Source of the DNA: Pseudochrobactrum asaccharolyticum
Lineage (GTDB): Bacteria; Pseudomonadota; Alphaproteobacteria; Rhizobiales; Rhizobiaceae
Direction of reading: 5' to 3'
DNA length: 64,000 nucleotides
Assembly: GCF_003314995.1 (NCBI RefSeq)
Contig: NZ_QNRH01000008.1
Span: forward strand, 1-64,000
The notes below the pieces were generated by a model. It did not search any database. It saw only the letters and a program-made list of their open reading frames with translations, and had not been told where the DNA came from. Below, piece by piece: positions 13,116 to 21,452 of the stretch. A program made the translations under genes and the position numbers. Positions within the stretch are counted from its first letter, which is position 1. Each line of letters opens with the position of its first letter.

Positions 13116-13541
13116 ATGGAAAAACAGCGTTTCGTTCTCATAAGTCCAGAAGTTCGTCAGAATGCAATCCGCAAACTCATGGCGCTCCCTGACGGCCATA
13201 CAGCGACATTCGCACCACCAACCCGAAGCGGAGGGCAGAATGATTTCTTTCATTCAATTTGTTCTGACATTGCGAAGTCTGGTTTTGAATGGGCGGGCAA
13301 ACCGCGAAAGCCGGAAGAATGGAAAGTTTTGCTCGTTTCCGGCCACACAAAAGCAACACAAGGCGAAGTCGAATTTGTGCCAGGACTTGAAGGCGAATTC
13401 GTAAACATCCGCGAAAGCACCGCCCGCATGTCAGTTAAACGCGCTGCATCCCTACTCGAATACGCGCTGGCGTGGTGCGCCGATCACAACATCCCCCTCA
13501 CCGACACACGCCGCCAAGGTTATTTTCAGGAGGCAGCATAA
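13116..13541 (+). CDS. ninB: NinB / Orf-type recombination mediator
   Basis: A 141-aa protein of the lambda NinB (Orf) family. Typical features are FVLISPEVRQNAIRKLMALP, RSGGQNDFFHSICSDIAKS, EWKVLLVSGHTKATQG and VNIRESTARMSVKRAASLLE. Orf binds single-stranded DNA and SSB and replaces RecFOR in phage recombination. It completes an Erf, exonuclease, SSB, NinB module. Confidence 0.88.
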   Translation: MEKQRFVLISPEVRQNAIRKLMALPDGHTATFAPPTRSGGQNDFFHSICSDIAKSGFEWAGKPRKPEEWKVLLVSGHTKATQGEVEFVPGLEGEFVNIRESTARMSVKRAASLLEYALAWCADHNIPLTDTRRQGYFQEAA

Positions 13542-13750
13542 TGCAGACTGTTCCCCTTACCGCTCCTTATGAGTTTCGCCGCAGTAAAAAGCTGGCGCAG
13601 GCTCATATCCGTTCAACAACCGAATTAATGAGCGCTCCCGAAGTATTAGCCAACCGTCAAAAACGCCTGAATGACCGGATCACCGATATTCTGGCTGATG
13701 AACTAACTGCAGCACTGTCCTCCCTCAACTTCAATGAGGCACAGTCATGA
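13541..13750 (+). CDS. Hypothetical prophage protein (69 aa)
   Basis: Starts in a TAATG junction with ninB and has an AGGAGG-type site (TTCAGGAGGCA) before it. The product is helical and charged (LANRQKRLNDRITDILADEL) with no recognised family. Confidence 0.6.
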   Translation: MQTVPLTAPYEFRRSKKLAQAHIRSTTELMSAPEVLANRQKRLNDRITDILADELTAALSSLNFNEAQS

Positions 13751-13758
13751 TCAAGCAT

Positions 13759-13935
13759 TTACTTCTTGGACGGGGCATCAAGGGCATTCACCGCTTCTTT
13801 AAGTCGCTTTTCAACCTTTTGTCCTTTTGGAGGGATTTGCCCCTCTTCATTCAAAGCGCTCTTTGCAGGCTCTTCCACTGTCTCAATTTTTGTATCTGTA
13901 ACTTTGTTCTGATTGGCAGTTTTGGGGTAGGTCAT
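13759..13935 (-). CDS. Small opposite-strand prophage protein (58 aa)
   Basis: A minus-strand gene inside the rightward operon. It starts MTYPKTANQNKVTDTKIETV, ends KRLKEAVNALDAPSKK, and has a strong AGAAGGAGTTGATTT ribosome site before its ATG. The product is very hydrophilic, Lys/Glu-rich and probably disordered with a short C-terminal helix. It exactly fills the only large gap of the operon (13750-14004). The plus-strand frame over the same bases is Phe/Cys/Leu-rich and does not look like a soluble protein, so the minus strand is preferred. Confidence 0.6.
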   Translation of the reverse strand: MTYPKTANQNKVTDTKIETVEEPAKSALNEEGQIPPKGQKVEKRLKEAVNALDAPSKK

Positions 13936-14003
13936 AAATCAACTCCTTCTCCAAAACTCAACTCGCAAAAGACAAATACGTTCCAATTTTTGTGGGGTTT
14001 GCA

Positions 14004-14387
14004 ATGAATAAGCGCATGGAATTTACCCGCAAGGACAAGGCAAAGATCATCGCCCGTGCAAACGGCAAATGTGAAAAATGCTCTGCAATGCTTAAAACCG
14101 GTGAAGGCGAAGTGGATCACATTCTGCCTTGCGCTCTCGGTGGCGAGGCAACGGTTGCCAATGGCCGCCTGCTCTGCCGTGTCTGCCATGTTGAAAAGAC
14201 AGCAGACGATATTCGGCGCGTCAGGAAATCAGACCGGCAACGTGACAAGGCCAACGGCGCGGTACGGCCAAAGTCTGCATTGGCAGGCCGGAAACGACCA
14301 AAGCCGGCACTCACAAAAACACTGCCACCACGCCCAATGTATATAACCGCAGGGGATGGAAGCGCGGCACAAGGAGGTCGGGAATGA
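14004..14387 (+). CDS. HNH endonuclease
   Basis: A 127-aa protein. Two CxxC pairs (CEKC near residue 24 and CRVCH near residue 58) bracket the HNH core VDHILPCALGGEATVANGRL, giving a zinc-ribbon HNH fold. The C-terminal half is basic and Pro-rich. The ATG at 14004 is preferred to a GTG at 13992. HNH proteins in this operon position can act in packaging or recombination; here it is in the early region, far from any terminase in view. Confidence 0.85.
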   Translation: MNKRMEFTRKDKAKIIARANGKCEKCSAMLKTGEGEVDHILPCALGGEATVANGRLLCRVCHVEKTADDIRRVRKSDRQRDKANGAVRPKSALAGRKRPKPALTKTLPPRPMYITAGDGSAAQGGRE

Positions 14388-14626
14388 AATCTATCACTTC
14401 AAAGAACATCCCACGCCTTGGCCTCAACCGGTCAGAAGTTGCGCTGGCACTCGGCGTCGCTCCGAATACCGTCGATGCTATGGTCAAAGAAGGCGTACTG
14501 CCGCAACCTCGTGTTTGGCATTCTCGCAAGTTCTGGCGTGTAACCGAGATTGATGCAGCAATGAACGAATGGCCAACAGCAGAGAGACAGGAGACTGATG
14601 CATCCCAATGGCGTGCATCCACCTGA
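14384..14626 (+). CDS. Excisionase-like winged-HTH protein
   Basis: An 80-aa MerR/AlpA-like DNA-binding protein: GLNRSEVALALGVAPNTVD then MVKEGVLPQPRVWHSRKFWR and VTEIDAAMNEW. The fold and size fit phage Xis or AlpA, and it directly precedes and overlaps the integrase gene, so it is a good recombination directionality factor candidate. It overlaps the HNH gene by ATGA. Confidence 0.75.
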   Translation: MKSITSKNIPRLGLNRSEVALALGVAPNTVDAMVKEGVLPQPRVWHSRKFWRVTEIDAAMNEWPTAERQETDASQWRAST

Positions 14627-15773
14627 AACCATGACAAAACTCAATCTGCCCTACATCGAGCGCAATGTCTCGCGTCATCATAAAGTTCGCTATTATTACC
14701 GATTTGAAGGAAAGCGCATTGCCCGCCTGCCGGACAATCCTGAAAGCCCAGAGTTTACAACTGAATACTGGCGCATCCGAAACGGCATAAATGACGGAAC
14801 AGGAGCGCAGAGAGTTTTCAGCGCATCGGACAACCCGCGCCTTGGCACATTCCACCACCTGTGCATCAATTATCTGCAATCCACTTCTTTCAAGACACTG
14901 GATAAAACCACTCAAGCCAAACGGCGGGCAATCATTGACAGTATGCTGCTGGAAAAGCTCTCGCCAAACAGCTCACTTATATTCGCCAATATGCCGGCCA
15001 GCGAGCTTGATGTGAGTAATATTGAGGTATTGCGCGACCGCAAGAAAGACACGCCTTTTGCGGCTGATGAGCGTCTGAAAATCCTGCGACAGATATTTGA
15101 AGCTGGAATTCCCAAACTGGTTAAACAAAACCACGCAAAGCTAGTGAAATCATTCAGGAAAAAGACCGAGGGTCACGCTACCCTACATTCAGACGATATC
15201 GCCAAATACATCACGAAGCACGGTGTAAAATCAAAGGCCGTATTAGCTCTGACCATCCTTATGTACACCGGTGTCCGTGTCTCTGATCTGGCATTATTGG
15301 GACCGCGCCACAGACGCGGCGATATCATAAGCCTGCGTGTATTCAAAAATCGCAATCGCAATCCGGTAGTCTTGGATTTACCCGTGCATCCAATTCTCGA
15401 TGCGGTACTGAATATGCATCCTGCAGATACTGAAACCTATGTGACCACAGACCATGGGAAGCCATTCAGCATTAAAGGCCTTGGCAATCGAATCTCGGAC
15501 TGGTTCACACAAGCTGGCCTGCCCCATCTGACTGCGCACAGCGTCCGCAAAGGACTGGCAACAAACATTGCTGAGAATGAAGCAACAGACCTTATGCTTG
15601 AGGGAATGTTCGGATGGAAAGACAGCAAAACATCCAAAATCTATACCAGGAGCGCTCAACGCTCGAAGCTGGCAAGACAAGCTGTTTCTAAGATAGACTG
15701 GGGAAGTTTAGACAGTGTTCTGCCACACCCAAATTCGGGTGAGGAGTTCCGCGACAAAAACAAGGGAAAATAA
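14598..15773 (+). CDS. int: Phage tyrosine integrase
   Basis: A 391-aa tyrosine recombinase. The catalytic domain (about 195-360) shows Arg227 in TGVRVSDLALL, His314 and Arg317 in AHSVRKGLATN, Trp340 in MFGWKD and the nucleophile Tyr349 in SKIYTRSAQ. The N-terminal part has the arm-binding and SAM-like core-binding domains. The start at 14598 has AGGAG 5-9 nt upstream and overlaps the excisionase gene; ATG 14631 has no such site. It ends 42 bp from the tRNA-Cys gene, the probable integration target. Confidence 0.93.
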   Translation: MHPNGVHPPETMTKLNLPYIERNVSRHHKVRYYYRFEGKRIARLPDNPESPEFTTEYWRIRNGINDGTGAQRVFSASDNPRLGTFHHLCINYLQSTSFKTLDKTTQAKRRAIIDSMLLEKLSPNSSLIFANMPASELDVSNIEVLRDRKKDTPFAADERLKILRQIFEAGIPKLVKQNHAKLVKSFRKKTEGHATLHSDDIAKYITKHGVKSKAVLALTILMYTGVRVSDLALLGPRHRRGDIISLRVFKNRNRNPVVLDLPVHPILDAVLNMHPADTETYVTTDHGKPFSIKGLGNRISDWFTQAGLPHLTAHSVRKGLATNIAENEATDLMLEGMFGWKDSKTSKIYTRSAQRSKLARQAVSKIDWGSLDSVLPHPNSGEEFRDKNKGK

Positions 15774-15814
15774 ATGAGCTATTTCAGCTACTTACACCGC
15801 CAAAGTGTGGCAGT

Positions 15815-15888
15815 TGGAGGCCTCGCCCGGAATCGAACCGGGGTGCAAGGATTTGCAGTCCTCTGCGTAACCACTCCGCCACGAGGCC
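15815..15888 (-). tRNA. tRNA-Cys(GCA), probable prophage attachment site
   Basis: Cloverleaf read on the minus strand. The acceptor GGCCTCG pairs with CGAGGCC and is followed by TCCA with an encoded CCA. The anticodon loop is CTGCAAA with GCA, and the T arm contains GGTTCGATTCC. The 3' end faces the integrase gene, so integration into the 3' half of this gene is likely. Confidence 0.95.
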
Positions 15889-15909
15889 ATCCGTATGTGG
15901 TTGAAAGCT

Positions 15910-15937
15910 CAATAGGTTAAGCCGATTGACTCGTCAA
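15910..15937 (-). promoter_or_regulatory. Promoter of tRNA-Cys
   Basis: -35 TTGACG (15932-15937), 16-bp spacer, -10 CTATTG (15910-15915), about 21 bp before the mature 5' end. Confidence 0.6.
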
Positions 15938-16043
15938 GCCTCCCTGGCACGCTTTCTGTGAAAATTTAAATTTCCAATCAAAATAATGCAGATGGCGGCT
16001 CTGTTGTTCACAGCTTCTCCATTTTTTACACTACTTAAACGGC

Positions 16044-16382
16044 TTATTCCGGTTTGGATGCCTTTTCAGCACGCTTACGGGCTCTGTATTCACGCCACCG
16101 GCGTAATAGTCCAACCTCTGATTTCCTTCTGATCCGTCTGATGCGGCTGGAATCACGTGAAAGAATAATTAACCCAAGCGGCAACATCCAAACGCCAAGC
16201 ACCGGTAAAAAGCTGAATACACCTCCGACAACCAGACTGCCGCCTAATGCTCGTCGCAACCAGACAGATTGCGGCAACGGAATCGTTTTTCCAAACAGTT
16301 TGATCCGATGCGCTCCACTTACAGCGCCATCAGTCTCCTGCTTAGTCGCAGTATCATCAATATCACGATCCGGTTTTAACAA
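16044..16382 (-). CDS. Conserved two-TM membrane protein of unknown function
   Basis: A 112-aa protein. After a hydrophilic N-terminus comes RIKLFGKTIPLPQSVWLRRA, then two hydrophobic segments (LGGSLVVGGVFSFLPVLG and VWMLPLGLIILS) joined by a tight turn, then a very basic tail. The pattern resembles small conserved membrane proteins of Rhizobiales. No function is known to me. It is the first chromosomal gene beyond the tRNA-Cys. Confidence 0.7.
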   Translation of the reverse strand: MLKPDRDIDDTATKQETDGAVSGAHRIKLFGKTIPLPQSVWLRRALGGSLVVGGVFSFLPVLGVWMLPLGLIILSRDSSRIRRIRRKSEVGLLRRWREYRARKRAEKASKPE

Positions 16383-16700
16383 GCTGCCTGCCCTGCTTAT
16401 ATCTCAGTTCCACAATTAGCTTTTCTATATAAGAACTATTTTTCCCTATAAAACATCGTCACCAGAAATTTCGTCTTTTCATAACCAAAGCAGCACCTTC
16501 AAAATACAGATTCGAATTCCCATATACTAAGGTACTGATTCCGCTAGTTTTTACGTGCAATCACACAACCACAACAACTTTAAGATGTTAGAGCCAGCCG
16601 ATCTGTGGATAGAAAATCATATTCCTTCAGGATTTAAGCCCGAAAATTCGCGTATTTCCAGAAAATCCGCTAAAAAGTTGATAAAAAAGCGAAAAGGGGC
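16383..16700. other. Intergenic region before tRNA-Asn
   Basis: AT-rich sequence with no convincing gene. A plus-strand frame from 16555 runs into the tRNA and is rejected. Confidence 0.5.
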
Positions 16701-16729
16701 TTGGCAAAGCAGAAAATCATTTGCTATAC
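16701..16729 (+). promoter_or_regulatory. Promoter of first tRNA-Asn
   Basis: -35 TTGGCA (16701-16706), 17-bp spacer, -10 CTATAC (16724-16729), in the GGGGCTTGGCA context repeated before the second copy. Confidence 0.65.
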
Positions 16730-16758
16730 GCCAAATCGCTGAAAGCAAGAGCACCTGT

Positions 16759-16833
16759 TCCTCGGTAGCTCAGCGGTAGAGCAACCGGCTGTTAACCGGT
16801 TGGTCGCTGGTTCGAATCCGGCCCGGGGAGCCA
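16759..16833 (+). tRNA. tRNA-Asn(GTT), copy 1
   Basis: 75 nt with encoded CCA. Acceptor TCCTCGG/CCGGGGA, anticodon loop CTGTTAA (GTT), T arm GGTTCGAATCC. Confidence 0.95.
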
Positions 16834-17048
16834 CTCTTTCCTAATAAAGAGCGTGCAAATTTTCCAAACTGACAATACAGAAAATCACTCCCTATAAGGG
16901 AACTCTATGTGATTATATTCCCTCATCTAAATATCTGAAATAAATGATATTTATCATTTCCCCTCGCTGCTTGAACTGAGCGAATAATCAGAAAAAACAT
17001 TTCCTGTCATAAATCTGCTTTTTTCCTGTAGAATATCAAAATAAGGGC

Positions 17049-17076
17049 TTGGCAAGAGCATTTTGCGTTGCTATAC
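17049..17076 (+). promoter_or_regulatory. Promoter of second tRNA-Asn
   Basis: -35 TTGGCA (17049-17054), 16-bp spacer, -10 CTATAC (17071-17076). The surrounding GGGCTTGGCA and TGCTATACG context is shared with copy 1. Confidence 0.65.
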
Positions 17077-17104
17077 GGCTGTCATGCAAATGCAGAGCAA
17101 CTGT

Positions 17105-17179
17105 TCCTCGGTAGCTCAGCGGTAGAGCAACCGGCTGTTAACCGGTTGGTCGCTGGTTCGAATCCGGCCCGGGGAGCCA
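17105..17179 (+). tRNA. tRNA-Asn(GTT), copy 2
   Basis: Identical in sequence to copy 1 over its 75 nt and placed 346 bp downstream with its own promoter, a tandem duplication that includes the promoter. Confidence 0.95.
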
Positions 17180-17492
17180 CTCTTCTTATAAGAGTTTTGA
17201 TCTGTATATTTTCAATTATAATTTAGCTGATGTTTTGTATTGCTTGTTGCAAGCATATAAAAGCTTTTTACCATCATGCATATTCTAATAATGTAAATCC
17301 CCCCACTTACTCACATCACTCAAAAGCAAAAAATTACGATTTTTTACAACGGAACACAAAAGTCCTATCTGCCATTCTGAATATGCAAAACTTGCATAAC
17401 ATTCAGAAAACAAAACATTGGCTCTCAGAGCTATTTTTACATAGCTTCAATCACATCAGATTCCTGTAAATTCTAACGCTAAGGAATGCGTT
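17180..17492. other. Intergenic region before the aminotransferase gene
   Basis: About 310 bp, AT-rich, with no gene or RNA that I can support. Confidence 0.5.
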
Positions 17493-18341
17493 GTGAGCCG
17501 AATTGTATATGTAAACGGTGCCTATGTCCCTGAAGAAGAAGCCAAAATCTCGGTATTCGACCGCGGTTTCGTTTTTGGCGACGGCATTTATGAAGTCAGT
17601 GCAGTTATCGATGGCAAGCTCGTTGATAATGACGCCCATATGGCACGCCTTGGCCGCTCCCTCAAAATGATTGATGTTCCGGCGCCGATGAGCGACGAAG
17701 ACATCATTGCCATGCAGAACGAACTGATCAAGCGCAACAACCTCACTGAGGGTGTGGTCTATATGCAGATCACCCGTGGTGCCGCTGACCGCGACTTCGT
17801 TTACAGCAAAGATATGACACCATCACTGGTCGCTTATACGCAGGTTAAAAACCTGACCGCATCTGCTGCCCAGAAAAACGGTATTGCCATTCACGTCGTT
17901 GAAGACATCCGCTGGCAGCGCCGCGACATTAAAACAGTGATGTTGCTCGCACAGGTACTTGCCAAGCAGGAAGCAACCGCCCATGGTTGTCAGGACGCAT
18001 GGATGCAGGAAGACGGCTATATCACTGAAGGTGCCTCCTCCAGCGCATTCATCATCACTGAAGACGGCACACTGATCGTGCGCCCGAACTCCAACGCAAT
18101 TCTGCCGGGCTGCACACGTATTGCCATGCTAAAAATTGCTGAAGAGCAAAATCTGAAGGTTGAAGATCGCCGCTTTACCCTTGAAGAAGCCTTCAAAGCA
18201 AAAGAAGCGTTCCAGACCAGTGCTTCCGGTTTCGTAACACCGGTTGTGAAGATTGCAGGTACTGTGATTGCTGATGGCAAGCCAGGTCCGATTACCCGCA
18301 GTCTGCAGGAAAAATATATCGAAGTTGCTAAAGCAGTTTAG
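17493..18341 (+). CDS. dat: D-amino acid aminotransferase (class IV PLP)
   Basis: A 282-aa fold-type IV PLP enzyme that transfers the amino group of D-amino acids such as D-alanine to 2-oxoglutarate. It shows VFDRGFVFGDGIYEV at residues 21-35, ITRGAADRDF, the PLP lysine Lys147 in RRDIKTVMLL, Glu179 in ITEGASSSAF, and the C-terminal EAFQTSASGFVTPV. Branched-chain transaminases are longer and differ at these sites. The start is GTG with AAGGA upstream. It cuts through no operon; the gene stands alone. Confidence 0.88.
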   Translation: MSRIVYVNGAYVPEEEAKISVFDRGFVFGDGIYEVSAVIDGKLVDNDAHMARLGRSLKMIDVPAPMSDEDIIAMQNELIKRNNLTEGVVYMQITRGAADRDFVYSKDMTPSLVAYTQVKNLTASAAQKNGIAIHVVEDIRWQRRDIKTVMLLAQVLAKQEATAHGCQDAWMQEDGYITEGASSSAFIITEDGTLIVRPNSNAILPGCTRIAMLKIAEEQNLKVEDRRFTLEEAFKAKEAFQTSASGFVTPVVKIAGTVIADGKPGPITRSLQEKYIEVAKAV

Positions 18342-18776
18342 AAAAAGTGGGAACCGGTTTTTCGTTAAAAACTGCGTTTCAAAAAACTTTCGGCTTAAAC
18401 TTTAGCCTTTAGAATACTGAGTTTTATCCGGCCATAATTCAGAAGCTTTGGCCGGATACCGTTATGATCGCAAGCGCCCCACAAACGGCTTGTTCTTTTG
18501 GGCCTCCCCCAGAACAGGCTGTTTAATTTCCTTGGCTCTGATCATATGTCGGGCATTAGCACCACACTGAAACGGCAGTCTTGCCGCAGAAGTGAAATTG
18601 TCGTTTCTTTTTAATGCCTGATGATAATGCGCTGACAGCCCACCGGAATCCGGTCGGGCTGTCATTCTTTATCTGGAGAAACTTGGCTTTATCTGCCGAT
18701 AACTTGGCTTTATCTACTCCACATTGACTTATCTGCACCTTACCGGCCTGCATTTACGGATTTAGAGGAATATTCC
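18342..18776. other. Intergenic region with repeats, no gene
   Basis: The left end (about 18344-18363) contains an AAGTGGGAACCGGTTTT segment shared with the repeat elements at 49221 and 50049. Near the right end a 21-bp direct repeat (AACTTGGCTTTATCTGCC type) starts at 18680 and 18701. No supported gene. Confidence 0.55.
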
Positions 18777-19808
18777 ATGACAGCTTCAGCACGCGATTTT
18801 GGTATTGTTTGCGGTACCATGCCGACCGGCACCCATAATGCGATTACCGATGTTCCAGGCGTAAAAGTCGGCCACATCACAATCCGTGAAGGCAATATCA
18901 ATACCGGCGTTACAGCGATTCTGCCTCATGACGGCAATATGTTCCGCCAAAAAGTTCTGGCTGCTTCCGAATCCATCAATGGCTTCGGCAAAAGCGCCGG
19001 CCTCGTACAAGTCAATGAACTCGGCTCACTGGAAACCCCAATTCTGCTCACCAATACGCTCAGTGTCGGCACATGCGTCAATGCACTGATCAAACGCGCT
19101 GTTGCTGCCAACAGCGATATTGGCCGCACCACTTCAACCGTCAATGCGGTTGTCGGTGAATGCAATGACGGCCCGCTCAATGACATTCAGGCAATGGCTG
19201 TGACGGAAGACCATGCCTATGCGGCGCTGGACGCAGCGACCACAGGCGTTGTTGCGCAGGGCAATGTCGGTGCTGGCACCGGCATGACCTGCTTTGGCTT
19301 CAAAGGCGGTATCGGCACCTCTTCCCGCCGCATCAAGCTTGATGGCAAAGACTATCACCTTGGCACGCTGGTTCTATCCAATTTTGGCCGTAAGGGCGAT
19401 CTGACACTGCCGGACGGCCGTCATCCGACACCGGATTTTCCTGATCAACCGGAAAAGGGTTCGATCATGATGATCATGGCCACAGACATTCCGCTGGAGC
19501 ATCGCCAGCTTCAGCGTGTCATTCGTCGCTGCGGCGCAGGGATTGCACGCCTTGGCGCATTCTGGGGTCATGGCAGCGGCGATATTGTGATTGGTTTCAC
19601 CACCGGCAACACCATTGATCATGATCAGAAATCCGATCTGGTGACCATGCAGGCACTGAACGAAGACAAGATTGATCAGCTGTTCCGCGCGGCAACCGAA
19701 TCTACACAGGAAGCTATTCTCAATTCCATGTGCGCAGCAGAAAGCTTTAACGGCCGCGACGGCAACAGCCGCAAATCACTGGCAGACTGGTTAAAGCTGA
19801 ATAGCTGA
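18777..19808 (+). CDS. P1 family (DmpA-type) aminopeptidase
   Basis: A 343-aa self-processing Ntn-like hydrolase of the DmpA / L-aminopeptidase D-Ala-esterase family. Signatures are ITDVPGVKVGHITIREG, the VVGECNDG patch, GNVGAGTGMTCFGFKGG with GTSSR, and KGSIMMIMATDIPL. The precursor is expected to cleave before Ser229 in KGSIMM, which becomes the N-terminal nucleophile of the beta chain. Such enzymes remove N-terminal L- or D-residues or beta-amino acids. It follows the D-amino acid aminotransferase gene on the same strand but 435 bp apart, so a link is only suggestive. No signal peptide. Confidence 0.88.
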   Translation: MTASARDFGIVCGTMPTGTHNAITDVPGVKVGHITIREGNINTGVTAILPHDGNMFRQKVLAASESINGFGKSAGLVQVNELGSLETPILLTNTLSVGTCVNALIKRAVAANSDIGRTTSTVNAVVGECNDGPLNDIQAMAVTEDHAYAALDAATTGVVAQGNVGAGTGMTCFGFKGGIGTSSRRIKLDGKDYHLGTLVLSNFGRKGDLTLPDGRHPTPDFPDQPEKGSIMMIMATDIPLEHRQLQRVIRRCGAGIARLGAFWGHGSGDIVIGFTTGNTIDHDQKSDLVTMQALNEDKIDQLFRAATESTQEAILNSMCAAESFNGRDGNSRKSLADWLKLNS

Positions 19809-19830
19809 GACTGTCTTTGATGAGAAAAAC

Positions 19831-19867
19831 AAAAAAGCCTGCGGTGCAACTCACAGCAGGCTTTTTT
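19831..19867. terminator. Bidirectional terminator
   Basis: 12-bp stem AAAAAAGCCTGC / GCAGGCTTTTTT with T-runs on both strands, between the convergent P1 peptidase and OsmC genes. Confidence 0.92.
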
Positions 19868-19869
19868 AT

Positions 19870-20295
19870 TTACGTTCTAATCATCAAAACCACATCGGCA
19901 TTGGCTTTCAGCGTATTGCTGACCGTACACATGGCTTCTGCTGTCTCGGCCAGCTCATGTGTCTCAGCTTCAGACAAATCACCTGTAACCCGAAAATGCA
20001 CATCAAACCGCGTAATACGATAAGGTTCCTGCGCTGCCTTTTCACCACTGACCTGAACCTCATAGGCACTGATCCGCTCAATAAAACCGAGCTTACGTGC
20101 AGCAATACGGGCGCTCATCACCAGACAGGCAGACAGAGACGCATAAAGCAGATCAATCGCGTTGAAACCCACACCGGATACGGTGTTTTCAAGCCTCAGT
20201 TCTCCGCCGGTCAATGAGCGGATAACCGGCTTTTCCTGACCTTGCAATGTCGCTGTCGCGCCGGTTTCTCGGGTGCGTATGCCTAAACCTACCAT
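19870..20295 (-). CDS. OsmC-family peroxiredoxin-like protein
   Basis: A 141-aa OsmC/Ohr-fold protein. The start at 20295 (MVGLGIRTRETGA) has GGAAGAG upstream and lies one base after the stop of the oxidoreductase gene, so the longer frame is rejected. The two redox cysteines are in LSACLVMSARIAAR and AEAMCTVSNTL, as in hydroperoxide-reducing members. It is translated from the same mRNA as the luciferase-like oxidoreductase and is probably an oxidative stress or small-molecule detoxification unit. Confidence 0.85.
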   Translation of the reverse strand: MVGLGIRTRETGATATLQGQEKPVIRSLTGGELRLENTVSGVGFNAIDLLYASLSACLVMSARIAARKLGFIERISAYEVQVSGEKAAQEPYRITRFDVHFRVTGDLSEAETHELAETAEAMCTVSNTLKANADVVLMIRT

Positions 20296-20296
20296 A

Positions 20297-21295
20297 TTAC
20301 TCTTCCGGTTGCAGTCCCGCAGCCTCTGCCAGTAATTTAAAGGAATGTAAACGTGCCTGATGATCAAAAATCTGCGCTGTAACCATCAGCTCGTCAACAC
20401 CGGTACGCTCGACAAATGCATCCATCTGCTTGCGTATAGTTGCTTTATCACCGACAGCAGAACAGGAAAGCGCCGCTCTGATGCTCGGTACAAATCGCGG
20501 ATCAAGATTTTCCTCATAACCTTCCACAGGCGGCGGCAACTGCCCTGCATTACCGGTGCGTAAGTTCACAAATGCCTGCTGGATAGATGAGAACAGCAAA
20601 CGTGCTTCATCATCCGTGTCGGCTGCAAACACGTTAAATCCGGCCATTACATATGGCTTATCGAGATATTGCGACGGCTCGAAACGATGGCGGTATAATG
20701 CAACCGCATCATCCAGATCTCCCGGTGCAAAATGCGAAGCAAAAGCATAAGGCAGGCCAAGCATCGCGGCCAATTGTGCACCGAAAAGGCTGGAGCCAAG
20801 AATCCATACCGGCACATTCAGACCAGAGCCCGGATAGGCGCGCACACGTTGCTCTGTTGTCGGCTCGCCGAAATAGCCGAGCAGTTCCACGACATCCTGC
20901 GGGAAGGATTGCGCATCAGAGCTTGAGTTGCGGCGCAAAGCATAGGATGTCACCTGATCGGTGCCCGGTGCGCGCCCCAAACCTAAATCAATACGGTTCG
21001 GATAAAGCGATGCCAATGTGCCGAACTGTTCAGCAATAACCAGTGGCGAATGGTTTGGCAGCATAATGCCACCTGCCCCGACCCGTATGCTCTTGGTAGC
21101 ACCGGCCACATGGCCGATCAGCACCGAAGTGGCAGCGCTGGCGATGCCCGGCATATTATGATGCTCGGCCAGCCAATAACGGTGAAAGCCGAGTTTTTCT
21201 GTGTGTTGGGCAAGCTCAACAGTATTCTGCATAGCCTGCGCTGCGGTGCTGCCGAGAGTGATCGGCGCCAGATCAAGTACGGATAATTTTGTCAT
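20297..21295 (-). CDS. Luciferase-like (LLM) flavin-dependent oxidoreductase
   Basis: A 332-aa TIM-barrel protein of the bacterial luciferase-like monooxygenase group. Typical family stretches are [59 protein letters not shown] and [19 protein letters not shown]. Such proteins use reduced flavin supplied by a partner reductase; the substrate is unknown. ATG at 21295 is preferred to the TTG six bases upstream. It is followed directly by the OsmC gene. Confidence 0.88.
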   Translation of the reverse strand: MTKLSVLDLAPITLGSTAAQAMQNTVELAQHTEKLGFHRYWLAEHHNMPGIASAATSVLIGHVAGATKSIRVGAGGIMLPNHSPLVIAEQFGTLASLYPNRIDLGLGRAPGTDQVTSYALRRNSSSDAQSFPQDVVELLGYFGEPTTEQRVRAYPGSGLNVPVWILGSSLFGAQLAAMLGLPYAFASHFAPGDLDDAVALYRHRFEPSQYLDKPYVMAGFNVFAADTDDEARLLFSSIQQAFVNLRTGNAGQLPPPVEGYEENLDPRFVPSIRAALSCSAVGDKATIRKQMDAFVERTGVDELMVTAQIFDHQARLHSFKLLAEAAGLQPEE

Positions 21296-21401
21296 GCCCA
21301 AATATATATAGCAGAGACTACAAAATACCAGAGTGCAAAATCACAAGCCTGATTATTTTCCTCAAATTTCGCGCAAATGTGATCTGCACTCCCTGCCAAA
21401 C

Positions 21402-21430
21402 AAAAAAGGCCGGTCACAGGGACCGGCCTT
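21402..21430 (-). terminator. Terminator of the RND pump operon
   Basis: 10-bp stem AAGGCCGGTC / GACCGGCCTT with a T-run on the minus strand, just after the pump gene stop at 21453. Confidence 0.9.
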
Positions 21431-21452
21431 TGCTTTATTATTATCTGTCACA

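Noticed and set aside
13747-14007. 86-codon plus-strand frame in the recombination operon
   Set aside because: Phe/Leu/Cys-rich with no family; the opposite strand has a better ribosome site and protein-like composition. Its only support is an ATGA overlap with the preceding gene.
16555-16779. 74-codon plus-strand frame before tRNA-Asn
   Set aside because: It runs through the tRNA promoter and into the tRNA itself.
18462-18753. Minus-strand frames between the aminotransferase and P1 peptidase genes
   Set aside because: Short, overlapping each other in different frames, with no domain or ribosome site, in a repeat-containing spacer.
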